A DNA stretch of 64,000 bases from an uncultured Bacteroidia bacterium (GCA_903923905.1 CAIXZH010000077.1:1-64000), one strand, 5' to 3'. Shown: positions 26,885-35,302, counted from the stretch's first letter. Notes: a model not told the origin generated them from the letters alone. A program made the numbers and translations.

Positions 26885-27790
26885 ATGACCAAATCCATCC
26901 TCTTATTTATTTTGATTTTTTCAGGAATCTCCGTAATTGGTCAGGAATTCCGTTGCAACGTCAGCATCTCAAGTTCCAGAATTGAGGGGACTAACAAGCA
27001 GATCTTTGAAACCATGCGGACCGATATTTATGAGTTTATGAATAACCGGAAGTGGTCAGACAACATTTTTACTACCGATGAAAGGATTGAATGTACTATC
27101 TTTATTCAGATTACCCAACAGCTTGCTGCCGACGAGTTTGTCGGAACGCTACAGGTTCAGTTAAATCGCCCGGTTTTTAATTCTTCCTACAATACGCCTG
27201 TACTCAATCTCAAAGACAATGATCTTCAATTTAAATATGTAGAGTTTCAGGCAATGGATTTTGACCAGACATCCAATTCAGATCCGCTTACCAATATCCT
27301 TGCTTTTTATGCAAATATTATCTTAGGATTTGATTTTGATACTTTTTCTCCTTTCGGAGGAACCCCCTATTTTCAGAAAGCCAGAGATATCGTAAATCGC
27401 TCTCAAAATGCTGCAGAAAAAGGTTGGAGAGCTTTTGAAGGTAATTTCAACAGGTTTTGGCTGGTGGAAAATCTCACAAATACTGCTTATGGACCATTCC
27501 GGGATTTACTGTACCGTTATCATCGGTTAGGTTTGGATATCATGGCTGACAAACCAGATCTTGGTCGCTCTGAAATCACTGATGCATTAAAGAATATGCA
27601 GGTTGTTTACAGATCAAAACCAGATACCTACATTAACCGTCTGTTCTTTGATGCCAAATCCGATGAACTTGTGAATATATTCTCTAAAAGCAATTCGGAC
27701 GAAAAGAGTAGGGTGATGACGATTTTTACGGAGTGTGATCCGTCAAATTCGGGCAAATATCAGAAAATTTCAGATCAGAAGAGTTTTTAA
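26885..27790 (+). CDS. DUF4835 secreted protein
   Basis: A 301-residue exported protein of a Bacteroidetes-restricted family of unknown function. From ATG 26885 it begins with a signal peptide (MTKSILLFILIFSGISVIG, then QEFRCNV). The remainder has the family features: TNKQIFETMRTDIYEFMNNRKW near residue 40 and FDTFSPFGGTPYFQKA near 165. It is always found between coaBC and recN in related genomes, as here, with 34 bases to coaBC and 16 to recN, so it belongs to the same operon. Its job is unknown; envelope location is inferred from the signal. Confidence 0.88.
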   Translation: MTKSILLFILIFSGISVIGQEFRCNVSISSSRIEGTNKQIFETMRTDIYEFMNNRKWSDNIFTTDERIECTIFIQITQQLAADEFVGTLQVQLNRPVFNSSYNTPVLNLKDNDLQFKYVEFQAMDFDQTSNSDPLTNILAFYANIILGFDFDTFSPFGGTPYFQKARDIVNRSQNAAEKGWRAFEGNFNRFWLVENLTNTAYGPFRDLLYRYHRLGLDIMADKPDLGRSEITDALKNMQVVYRSKPDTYINRLFFDAKSDELVNIFSKSNSDEKSRVMTIFTECDPSNSGKYQKISDQKSF

Positions 27791-27806
27791 TCCTTATCTT
27801 ACTGCT

Positions 27807-29459
27807 ATGTTGACACGATTAAAAATTCAGAATTACGCTTTGATCCGTGAACTTGACGTGGATCTTAGCCCGGGATTTTCCATTATAACCGGAGAAACTG
27901 GAGCTGGTAAATCGATATTACTTGGAGCTCTCTCCTTGATTCTAGGTCAAAGGGCCGATTCATCAGTTTTAAATGATAAATCGGTTAAATGTGTAGTTGA
28001 AGCTAATTTCAGGATTGAAGGTTTGGGACTTGAGGAACTTTTCGTGGCCAATGATCTGGACTTTGACAGTATGGCTATTTTCCGAAGAGAGATAAATCCT
28101 GCAGGTAAATCACGGGCATTTATTAACGATTCGCCGGTTATGCTAAAAGTTATGCAGGATATAGGTTATCGTCTGATAGATATTCATTCCCAAAATCAAA
28201 ACCTGGAGATTAATGATCAAACTTTCCAGATGATGGTTGTTGATATTTGCGCCGGAAATCAGGGTAATCTTATGAAGTACAGGCACTGTTACCGTGATTA
28301 CCGGAAGATAACTTCAGATCTTCATGAGGCTGAGCTGGAGGTTGAAAAATCAAAGACAGATCTTGACTATTTTCAATTCCAATTTGAGCAGCTATACAAG
28401 GCATCTCTTATTGAACCGGAGCAGGAAGAACTCGAAAAAGAGCTTGAGTTACTTACCCATGCTGAGGAGATAAAATCGGGACTCTCCAATGTGACTGAAC
28501 TGCTAAACGGGGATAATAGTTCATCACTGATTCAAACCAAAACATCTATCGGTTTGATTACCAAAATGATCAATTTTTTACCGGAAGCAAAAGATCTGGC
28601 TCAACGCCTGGGAAGTATGTATGTTGATCTTAAAGATATTGCACAGGAGATAGCGTGGATTGAGGAAAAGGTGGAGTTTGACCCTGAAAGAATTTCAACA
28701 ATAAGTAGCCGGCTTGACCTGATTTATTCACTGCAACAAAAACATCATGTACAATCGGTAAAGGAATTGATTGAAATCAGGGATTATTTTGACCTGAAGA
28801 TCAGGACCGTTTCTTTAAATGAAGAGGAATTGTTCCGGTTATCTCAACTGAAGGAACTTAAATATGCGGAAGTTGTGGCGAGTGCTCAGCATTTATCTGC
28901 TGAACGCTCTTCAGTTGTCGGGGATATTGAGGCGCGTGTTTCAAGTCAGCTTCTCCTTCTTGGGATGCCAAATTCGAAATTTAAGGTCGAGATATCCCCA
29001 GAAGATATTCCAAGCACCAATGGGATGGATCGGGTAAACTTCCTTTTTACTGCCAATAAAAATGGATTACTTTATGAGATTTCCAAAGTGGCTTCAGGAG
29101 GTGAACTATCCCGACTAATGCTGGCTATTAAAGCGTTAATCTCCCGATCAAAGGCGTTGCCAACCATAATTTTTGACGAGATAGATTCCGGAGTTTCAGG
29201 CGATATTGCTGATCGTATGGGAATCATCTTAAAGGAAATTTCAGCAGATATGCAGGTGATTAATATTACTCATCTTCCCCAGATCGCAGCAAGGGGTGAT
29301 CACCATTTTCTGGTCTATAAACAGGATTCTGCCAACGACACAACCACTCGTCTAAAACGGTTAACAAAAGACGAAAGGGTAGAGGAGTTGGCTAAAATGC
29401 TTAGTGGTGAAAATATCACAGCTGCCGCTATTCTGAATGCAGAAGAACTATTAAAGTAG
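27807..29459 (+). CDS. recN: DNA repair protein RecN
   Basis: SMC-like ATPase acting at double-strand breaks before RecA-mediated repair. From ATG 27807 the protein has 550 residues: Walker A GETGAGKS near residue 31, a long coiled-coil region (about 150-370, rich in Glu/Leu heptads), the ABC signature SGGELSRLMLAIKAL and Walker B TIIFDEIDSGVSG. The C terminus has ITHLPQIAARGDHHF. The first Met of the longer open frame lies within DUF4835, so the later start is preferred. It is the last gene of the bamD cluster. Confidence 0.96.
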   Translation: MLTRLKIQNYALIRELDVDLSPGFSIITGETGAGKSILLGALSLILGQRADSSVLNDKSVKCVVEANFRIEGLGLEELFVANDLDFDSMAIFRREINPAGKSRAFINDSPVMLKVMQDIGYRLIDIHSQNQNLEINDQTFQMMVVDICAGNQGNLMKYRHCYRDYRKITSDLHEAELEVEKSKTDLDYFQFQFEQLYKASLIEPEQEELEKELELLTHAEEIKSGLSNVTELLNGDNSSSLIQTKTSIGLITKMINFLPEAKDLAQRLGSMYVDLKDIAQEIAWIEEKVEFDPERISTISSRLDLIYSLQQKHHVQSVKELIEIRDYFDLKIRTVSLNEEELFRLSQLKELKYAEVVASAQHLSAERSSVVGDIEARVSSQLLLLGMPNSKFKVEISPEDIPSTNGMDRVNFLFTANKNGLLYEISKVASGGELSRLMLAIKALISRSKALPTIIFDEIDSGVSGDIADRMGIILKEISADMQVINITHLPQIAARGDHHFLVYKQDSANDTTTRLKRLTKDERVEELAKMLSGENITAAAILNAEELLK

Positions 29460-29604
29460 TATTTTTTGTAATTCGAAACAATTAAGGTGACATAAGGGTT
29501 AATAGCATGAGATGTTTTGCATAAAAAGGTTAATCTAATCAATTTTAAATTTATGCACTATTTTATTAATTGAAAACTATATGGTTTTCAGAAATTGTAA
29601 CTAA

Positions 29605-30447
29605 ATGGCTTATAATTTATTAAAGGGGAAAAGAGGAATTATTTTCGGAGCATTGAATGAGAGTTCAATTGCCTGGAAAGTTGCTGAACGGGCGTATGAG
29701 GAAGGGGCAACCTTTACTTTGTCAAATGTTCCGATTGCGCTTCGGATGGGGGATACTCAGACACTTGCTGAAAAATGTAACACAATTGTGATTCCTGCTG
29801 ATGCCGCAAGTGTAGAAGACCTTGAAGCATTGATTGTTAAATCGATGGAAGCGTTGGGGGGGAAATTGGATTTTATTCTGCACTCAATAGGTATGTCTCC
29901 TAATGTGAGAAAGGGAAGGCATTATAGTGATCTGGATTACGATTTGCTTACACGGACACTGGATGTTTCAGCAGTATCATTCCATAAAGTTCTGCAAACA
30001 GCACGTAAGCTGGATGCTATCAATGAATGGGGATCTGTGCTCGCATTATCTTATGTGGCAGCTCAGCGTACCTTTTATGGCTATAATGATATGGCTGACG
30101 CCAAATCTCTGCTGGAGTCGATAGCCAGGAGCTTTGGCTATATTTACGGAAATGAGCGAAAGGTCCGGATTAATACCATCTCTCAGTCTCCAACTCCTAC
30201 AACTGCAGGAAATGGGATCAAGATGTTTGGTAATCTGCTCGATTTCTCAGAAAGGATGTCACCCTTGGGCAATGCAACAGCCGATGAGTGTGCCAACTAT
30301 TGTGTAGTCATGTTTTCAGATCTAACAAAAAAAGTTACCATGCAAAATCTTTTCCATGATGGAGGGTTTTCTTCAATGGGGATGAGCGTTAGTGCTATGG
30401 AGCAATATAACAAGGGGTTCGAAGAGCCTGGACACAAATTCGATTAA
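29605..30447 (+). CDS. fabI: Enoyl-[acyl-carrier-protein] reductase (NADH)
   Basis: SDR-family enzyme of fatty acid elongation that reduces enoyl-ACP to acyl-ACP, the target of triclosan in other bacteria. The nucleotide loop GIIFGALNESSIAWKVA has the FabI-type spacing. The active-site Tyr and Lys lie in GYNDMADAK with the required Y-x6-K. The C-terminal substrate loop and DGGFSSMGM are intact. At 280 residues it is slightly longer than E. coli FabI, as usual in this phylum. It is a single-gene unit with a strong terminator. Confidence 0.95.
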   Translation: MAYNLLKGKRGIIFGALNESSIAWKVAERAYEEGATFTLSNVPIALRMGDTQTLAEKCNTIVIPADAASVEDLEALIVKSMEALGGKLDFILHSIGMSPNVRKGRHYSDLDYDLLTRTLDVSAVSFHKVLQTARKLDAINEWGSVLALSYVAAQRTFYGYNDMADAKSLLESIARSFGYIYGNERKVRINTISQSPTPTTAGNGIKMFGNLLDFSERMSPLGNATADECANYCVVMFSDLTKKVTMQNLFHDGGFSSMGMSVSAMEQYNKGFEEPGHKFD

Positions 30448-30453
30448 TTGCAT

Positions 30454-30481
30454 AAAAAAGCGCCTCTAAAGCGCTTTTTTT
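30454..30481. terminator. Bidirectional terminator between fabI and cysH
   Basis: Arms AAAAAAGCGC (30454-30463) and GCGCTTTTTT (30471-30480) enclose a 7-base loop; A residues on the left and T residues on the right allow it to serve both convergent genes. The cysH stop codon is two bases away. Confidence 0.9.
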
Positions 30482-30482
30482 A

Positions 30483-31184
30483 TTATCTCTTATGGAGGCC
30501 ACACTCCCTGGTTTCAGGGTTCTCCCACCACCAACGTCCGGCCCTGATATCTTCTCCCGGGAAAATGGCCCGCGTGCATGGTTGGCAGCCTATGCTCGGA
30601 AATCCTTTATCATGCAATGGATTATAGGGAATCCCATGAACTTTTATAAATTCCAGCACGCCAGCCTCCGTCCACTCGATGAGCGGATTCAATTTAATCA
30701 ACCCGTTCGCCTCATCCCATTCAATTCGTTGCATATTTTGGCGCGTAACCGATTGCTCCCGGCGTAGACCACAAATCCATACATCCAGACCGGCAAAAGC
30801 CCGTTTTAACGGTTCTAATTTCCGGATATTGCAACATTGTTTCCGATTCTCAATGCTTTCAAAAAACAGGTTAATTCCTTTATCGCCAACCATCTCTTCC
30901 ACCTGACTGGCATCCGGGAAATAGACACTGAGCTTGAACCCATATCTACTATTTGTCCGGTGAATCAATTCATAGGTTTCAGGGAAAAGCCTGCCCGTAT
31001 CAAGAGTAAAGATTTTGGTGGATTTGTCAATCTGGCAAATCATGTGGGTAAGTATCTGATCTTCTGTACTAAGGCTGCTGGATAAGGCTATCTTACCTTT
31101 ATATTCAGCCAGAAAACCGGTCAAAAGTTCCTCTGCTGTGGCATTCTTATATTTCTGATTAAGGGCTTCTACTTGTTCTTTCAT
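30483..31184 (-). CDS. cysH: Adenylyl-sulfate (APS) reductase, [4Fe-4S] type
   Basis: Reduces adenylyl sulfate to sulfite with thioredoxin in sulfate assimilation. The 233 residues include the PP-loop-like SLSTEDQ (near 38), the paired C117-C118, C200-x2-C203 (GCQPC) and the catalytic C228 in ECGLH. The CC...CxxC set binds a [4Fe-4S] cluster and marks the APS rather than the PAPS form. No cysD, cysN or sulfite reductase gene is adjacent. It has its own promoter and a leader closely resembling that of metF, so it may be co-regulated with methionine synthesis. Confidence 0.93.
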   Translation of the reverse strand: MKEQVEALNQKYKNATAEELLTGFLAEYKGKIALSSSLSTEDQILTHMICQIDKSTKIFTLDTGRLFPETYELIHRTNSRYGFKLSVYFPDASQVEEMVGDKGINLFFESIENRKQCCNIRKLEPLKRAFAGLDVWICGLRREQSVTRQNMQRIEWDEANGLIKLNPLIEWTEAGVLEFIKVHGIPYNPLHDKGFPSIGCQPCTRAIFPGEDIRAGRWWWENPETRECGLHKR

Positions 31185-31275
31185 CTGATAATAATTTGAT
31201 TTTTAATGGCCACATGGAACCCTCATCCATTTTCATCACCTTTGGCGAGTGACAGTTCATGAGGGTTTCATTGTT
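31185..31275 (-). promoter_or_regulatory. Structured cysH leader element (copy 2 of the metF-type family)
   Basis: Read on the minus strand, ATGAAACCCTCAT (31271-31259) pairs with ATGAGGGTTCCAT (31226-31214), twelve of thirteen pairs with an A.C mismatch at the same place as in the metF copy. Inside is a five-pair hairpin (TCACT with GGTGA), then AAAATGG. Downstream are TGGCC, TAAAAATCAAATT and CAGATGAAAG containing the cysH start. The stem bases differ from the metF copy but stay paired, which is evidence for selected structure. Confidence 0.6.
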
Positions 31276-31291
31276 CTGATCTTTTTTGGAA

Positions 31292-31320
31292 CAAAAATAA
31301 CTTAAAATTTCTAACACAAA
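31292..31320 (-). promoter_or_regulatory. Promoter of cysH
   Basis: On the minus strand TATTTTTG (31299-31292) matches the -7 consensus and TTTG (31320-31317) lies 17 bases upstream as a -33 candidate. Transcription near 31285 would give a leader of about 100 nt that is nearly all structured element. Confidence 0.5.
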
Positions 31321-31368
31321 TGTGGCTTAAGAGTGAAGTGATCTGATTGCACTATTACCGCTATTCAT

Positions 31369-31524
31369 TTAATCGACCCTAGGAGTCCTCTCATCCCTTG
31401 TCCAATCACCCTCTATAGTGGCGCGAAAATAAAATTCCAGTCCGCCCTCTTTTCTTTTATGGGCATAGATCTCCCCTTTGAAGCTGTGAATGGCATTTAG
31501 ATGGGTATGTCGGTTTAAAGTCAT
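31369..31524 (-). pseudogene. Histidine-kinase C-terminal remnant (51 codons)
   Basis: An open frame of 51 codons begins 11 bases after the response-regulator stop. Its middle, FKGEIYAHKRKEGGLEFYF, resembles the end of a sensor-kinase ATPase domain, where a glycine pair, I-x-A and a GG-x-x-F-x-F pattern follow the G2 box. No DHp, HAMP, sensor or N and G1 boxes are left. I infer that the partner kinase (PhoR-like) was deleted except for its last residues. It could alternatively be an unrelated small protein. Confidence 0.5.
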
Positions 31525-31535
31525 AATCCTAATAA

Positions 31536-32228
31536 TTAAGGATTAATTTCAAGGTAATATCCGAATCCCGGTTTGTTTCGGATATAATTGCCATAATCGT
31601 CCATTTTTTTTCGTAAACGGGCCATATTGACATCAACAGTCCGATCAGTGACTATGACATCGCTTTCCCAAATACGTCGAAGTATCTCTTCCCTGGAGAA
31701 GATTCTTCCTGGTGATTTGGCCATTAACGAAATAATTTCATATTCCTTACGGGTAAGCTCTATTTTTTTATCTCCGAGATGCAGACATTTGGTTTCCTGA
31801 TCAATAGTGATTTCTCCGATAGTGAGTAAGGTTGATACCTCTATGACCTGGGCCGCCTTACTTCTTTTCAATACAACTTTCACTCTTGCTTGCAACTCTC
31901 TGATTGAGAAAGGCTTGGTTATATAGTCATCAGCACCAAGGTTAAATCCGGTCAATAAGTCGTTTTCTGTATCCCGGGCGGTCAGAAAAATGATCGGGAC
32001 ATCAAGATGCAACTCTTTGCGGATTCGTTGTGCGAGACTATAACCGGATATCTTTCCCATCATTACATCAAGAAGAATAAGGTGGTAAACAGCGAGATCT
32101 GTTTTCAAAGCTTCCTCTGCTGAAAAGGCAGTATCAATGAGATATCCTTCACTTTCGAGGTTGAATTGTAAAATCTCATTAAGGCCCTCCTCGTCTTCAA
32201 CCACCAGAATCCGGAAATATTCGTTCAT
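31536..32228 (-). CDS. OmpR/PhoB-family response regulator
   Basis: A 230-residue DNA-binding regulator. The receiver domain (1-120) has the acidic pair E11-D12, the phospho-acceptor D54 in LILLDVMM, and Lys in YITKPFS. The C-terminal winged helix (about 135-228) has LTRKEYEIISLMAKSPG and RTVDVNMARLRKKM. It is intact, but the gene after it is only a kinase remnant and the one before it is a PhoU-like pseudogene, so it is probably an orphan survivor of a phosphate-response operon. How it is phosphorylated now cannot be seen here. Confidence 0.9.
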   Translation of the reverse strand: MNEYFRILVVEDEEGLNEILQFNLESEGYLIDTAFSAEEALKTDLAVYHLILLDVMMGKISGYSLAQRIRKELHLDVPIIFLTARDTENDLLTGFNLGADDYITKPFSIRELQARVKVVLKRSKAAQVIEVSTLLTIGEITIDQETKCLHLGDKKIELTRKEYEIISLMAKSPGRIFSREEILRRIWESDVIVTDRTVDVNMARLRKKMDDYGNYIRNKPGFGYYLEINP

Positions 32229-32284
32229 ATTTTAATCTTTAGTTTCACTTTCGAGATTGAGATGACGGATGTCAGCCCCTTTTA

Positions 32285-32378
32285 TTTGTATATATTTTGT
32301 TTTTAGCGGCCAAATGGAATAGCCATGATGATATATTCATTTCGGTTGGTGATTTCTCAACCGTGGCTATTTCATCTG
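32285..32378 (-). repeat. Third copy of the metF/cysH leader element
   Basis: On the minus strand ATGAAATAGCC (32375-32365) pairs with GGCTATTCCAT (32324-32314), as in the metF copy. The inner hairpin is stronger (CGGTTG with CAACCG), then AAATGAAT and, after the stem, TTGGCC and TAAAAACAAAA. The position equivalent to the start codon reads ATA. It lies between the PhoU-like relic and the response regulator, with no sulfur gene after it and no convincing promoter before it, which leaves open a repeat-element origin. Confidence 0.6.
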
Positions 32379-32940
32379 ATAGATCAAAGCTTCTGCCACA
32401 TTTGTGGCATAATCGGCTATCCTTTCAATGCTCGAAATTATACTATTAATATGTATAAAACTAAACATCAGCTGCTGAGTTTTATCAAACAACGTTATTT
32501 TTGCAATGGCTTAATTATCAGGATCAATTATCCGGTTCAGGGACGTTATTAGTTCTTCCGCCTGATGAAGAGTTCTGTTGTTTTTGGACCGTTCCCTGTA
32601 AAGTATATTCCAGGTAAGAGTGCTGATAGTATTAGCTTTGGATCAGTAGAATTGGTTAACTACACCCGTGTATCTGTCTGGATACCTCTCTGAGCAGAAA
32701 TAATGAACGATACTGCCAAGGCTTTAATAGAATTTCTCGCCTGATTTTGCAGCTTGACAACCGGAATTTTTTCTGGGAATTCATGTTCAGAGCCAATATA
32801 TCCAAAGGGACCTTTTGTATGTTAGATGATACCTGAAACTCCGGGGTTTCCTTTGTGCCTGACCCCTTCTGGCCTTTAACACTTTTTCCCCGGTCATGAC
32901 TTCCCTGTCCCATTTTTCAGCAATCGTACTCAGGTAATCA
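32367..32940 (-). pseudogene. PhoU-like pseudogene
   Basis: Minus-strand relic in several frames. The last 38 codons before the stop at 32367 read FDKTQQLMFSFIHINS, then IISSIERIADYATNVAEALI, matching the last helix of PhoU-type phosphate-signalling regulators (S-x-ERIAD-x-AxNxAE). The same frame upstream (RERSKNNRTLHQAEELITSL) is interrupted by one in-frame TAA, and coding-like pieces farther upstream (GYIGSEHEFPEKIPVVKLQN, EFQVSSNIQKVP) are in different frames. The start has been lost. The upstream pieces are not clearly PhoU and may belong to another decayed gene. PhoU next to a PhoB-like regulator is the usual arrangement. Confidence 0.6.
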
Positions 32941-33019
32941 CTGAAAATGAAGATTGTTCAAATGCTCTGAGAACGATAAATAATTGAAACAGCCGATGTG
33001 CATTCGAGGAAAAAAATAA

Positions 33020-33027
33020 TACATTTG
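33020..33027 (+). promoter_or_regulatory. -7 promoter box of the GH1 gene
   Basis: TACATTTG matches TAnnTTTG and is 26 bases upstream of the start codon at 33054. No -33 element is evident. Confidence 0.45.
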
Positions 33028-33053
33028 ACCTTAAATTTTTAGACATTTACCAA

Positions 33054-34469
33054 ATGATCCCGTTGAGATTCTTTAGATTTATTGCCGGTTCTGTTGCTGC
33101 AAACCCCATCAAGACGAACTTTAAGTCTGAAATTAAAGAACTAAATATTGACAGGAAGGACTTTGGCCACGACTTCCATTGGGGTGTAGCTACTGCTTCC
33201 TATCAAATTGAAGGGGCCTGGAATACTGACGGGAAAGGGGAATCGATTTGGGACAGGTTTACCGTAAATCCTAAAAATGTAAAGGACAGAACCAATGGTC
33301 AGGTTGCCACCGATTTTTATAACCGCTACGAAAGCGACTTGGTTTTATTGAAAGACCTTAATTTTGAAAATTTCAGGTTTTCTTTTTCCTGGCCAAGGAT
33401 TCTTCCTGACGGGACAGGTAAGGTGAATGAAAAGGGTATTGGTTTTTATAACCGGATGATTGATAAGTGTCTTGAACTTGGAATCGAGCCCTGGGCTATG
33501 CTGTATCATTGGGATTTACCTCAGAAACTTGAAGAATTGGGCGGGTGGACCAACCGTGATATCATTGGCTGGTTTTCGGAATATGCAGATTTATGCACGC
33601 GCAGGTTTGGTGACAGGATTCAGCACTGGATGGTGCTCAATGAACCTGCAAGTTTTACTACACTGGGTTATCTCTCCGGGATGCATGCCCCTCAGAAAGG
33701 CGGTATAGCAAAGTTTCTGGCCGCGGTACATCATGCTTCGTTATGCCAGGCAGAGGGGGGGCGAATTATCCGCGAGAATGTAAAGGAGAGTCATATCGGG
33801 ACAACCTTTTCGTGTGCCTATACAGAACCACAAAAGAGGTCAGGCAGGTATCAACGGGCGTCAGAGCGGCTCGACGTCATGCTGAACAGGTTATTTATTG
33901 AGCCGTCACTTGGAATGGGTTATCCCTATAAGGAGCTCCCCTTTATTCGAAAGATCGATCAGTTTATCCAACCGGAAGATGTCGAAAATCTTAAGTTTGA
34001 CTTCGATTTTATTGGGATTCAGAACTATTTCAGGATAACTTCAAGGCCCTCTCTTATCCCGCTGATCTGGGCTAACCGTGTAAAACCATCGGCTAATGCA
34101 GAGGTGACAGCAATGGGCTGGGAAGTTTCACCTGAAGGAATCTATGATATTATCATGCAGTTCGCCAAATATGGAGTCAAAGAAATTATTGTAACTGAAA
34201 ACGGGGCGGCTTTCCACGACCACCTGAAAAAGAACGGGAAAATACACGATCGCCAAAGAATCCACTTTTATCAGCGATACCTTCAAAATGTTCTCCGTGC
34301 CAAAAACGACGGTGCCCCTGTTACCGGATATTTTGCCTGGACTTTTGTCGATAATTTCGAATGGGATGAAGGTATTCGTCCCAGGTTTGGTCTTGTATAT
34401 AATGATTTTAAGACTCAGAAACGAATTATAAAAGATTCAGGTTTTTGGTTTCAGGAGATGTTGAAATAG
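33054..34469 (+). CDS. GH1 beta-glucosidase/beta-glycosidase
   Basis: Retaining glycoside hydrolase of family 1, probably hydrolysing beta-glucosides or beta-galactosides from oligosaccharides. The 471-residue TIM barrel has FHWGVATASYQIEGAW at about 41, the acid/base Glu 197 in VLNEP, and the nucleophile Glu 382 in VTENG. GYFAWTFVDNFEWDEG near the C terminus completes the sugar-binding pocket. There is no signal peptide, so it acts in the cytoplasm; the first 35 residues are a poorly conserved extension. No transporter or regulator adjoins. It is a single-gene unit. Confidence 0.94.
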   Translation: MIPLRFFRFIAGSVAANPIKTNFKSEIKELNIDRKDFGHDFHWGVATASYQIEGAWNTDGKGESIWDRFTVNPKNVKDRTNGQVATDFYNRYESDLVLLKDLNFENFRFSFSWPRILPDGTGKVNEKGIGFYNRMIDKCLELGIEPWAMLYHWDLPQKLEELGGWTNRDIIGWFSEYADLCTRRFGDRIQHWMVLNEPASFTTLGYLSGMHAPQKGGIAKFLAAVHHASLCQAEGGRIIRENVKESHIGTTFSCAYTEPQKRSGRYQRASERLDVMLNRLFIEPSLGMGYPYKELPFIRKIDQFIQPEDVENLKFDFDFIGIQNYFRITSRPSLIPLIWANRVKPSANAEVTAMGWEVSPEGIYDIIMQFAKYGVKEIIVTENGAAFHDHLKKNGKIHDRQRIHFYQRYLQNVLRAKNDGAPVTGYFAWTFVDNFEWDEGIRPRFGLVYNDFKTQKRIIKDSGFWFQEMLK

Positions 34470-34737
34470 ATTTTCATTTGAATTCCTTCCTGTTGAGATG
34501 ATGGACATTTGGTGATGAAGCTTGCAAGATTTGGAGAAATTAACGGACATATTTTTTTAAAACAGACTTCAGAATCCTGTCAGGTAGATTATGACCCGGG
34601 CAAACCCATAACAAACGACAGGTTTGTCGCAGATATGGCACATTCTAACAGGGTTTTTATGCAAGGCTGGCATGAGCATCATCGCAAGTCTTTTATTTGA
34701 ATCAGAAGCTTCCGGGATTAAAATTATCGGCATGAAC
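34470..34737. other. Intergenic stretch after the GH1 gene
   Basis: Contains two short overlapping plus-strand open frames (34509-34700 and 34624-34806). Neither has a family signature I recognise, and they may be chance or a worn relic. No terminator or RNA is evident. Confidence 0.35.
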
Positions 34738-35154
34738 TCAAGTCCCGTGACTATCACCAGGCAACTTTATAGTTATTTGGGAACGCTTTCTGGTCAAATG
34801 GCTTAAAATAAAGAGAATCCCTATTATGATAAATGGAAATGTGATTAAGAGGACAATTGTCAGGCTGTCCTTAACTGAATGATTTCTGTGTATATTCAGG
34901 GAGTAAACCAAAGGACTGGTAATAATTCCAAACAGCAGAAAGATAATTCCGCCAATAAGTTCTTTTTTCCAGGCAAGAATCAGGACTAATATCAAAATAT
35001 ACGAAGGAATATTATGGATCAAAAAATCGAGAATTTGTTGACCAAGTGGAGGTCCGGGTTCAAAGGCATCGAGAGAAAAGTAGCTTATGAAGAGTATGGC
35101 CCCAATACAAAGAATGCGGGGAAGCCAAAAAAGAGTTTTTTCTTTAGTTCTCAT
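34738..35154 (-). CDS. Small multi-pass membrane protein (DUF7670-like)
   Basis: A 138-residue integral membrane protein with four predicted helices: LPRILCIGAILFISYFSL (about 11-28), a helix around IPSYILILVLILAWK (48-62), IGGIIFLLFGIITSPLVY (66-84) and LTIVLLITFPFIIIGILFIL (97-116). The tail is basic. The pattern of a first helix RILxI..LFISxFSLDxF and W-K-x-E-L-I-G-G after the second resembles a widespread family of unknown function (DUF7670, from memory). Function is unknown. It is transcribed away from the tRNA gene. Confidence 0.65.
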   Translation of the reverse strand: MRTKEKTLFWLPRILCIGAILFISYFSLDAFEPGPPLGQQILDFLIHNIPSYILILVLILAWKKELIGGIIFLLFGIITSPLVYSLNIHRNHSVKDSLTIVLLITFPFIIIGILFILSHLTRKRSQITIKLPGDSHGT

Positions 35155-35273
35155 TTTTTCTGATATTACAATTATTGGATTGACTAATTGGATATTAATT
35201 TCTCAATTGGGACATCAACTTACTTTAAAGATACTACAATTAAAAATAAAATGCAAAACTGAGTTTCAATGAC

Positions 35274-35302
35274 TTTGATTTTCAAAAAATATCCTACTTT
35301 TG
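35274..35302 (+). promoter_or_regulatory. Promoter of the tRNA-Gly gene
   Basis: TTTG (35274-35277) and TACTTTTG (35295-35302) fit the -33 and -7 elements with a 17-base spacer, slightly short. The tRNA starts 18 bases after the -7 box. Confidence 0.55.

Noticed and set aside
34509-34806. Two short plus-strand frames after the GH1 gene
   Set aside because: No recognisable family, overlapping frames and no promoter; could be a relic but I cannot support it.
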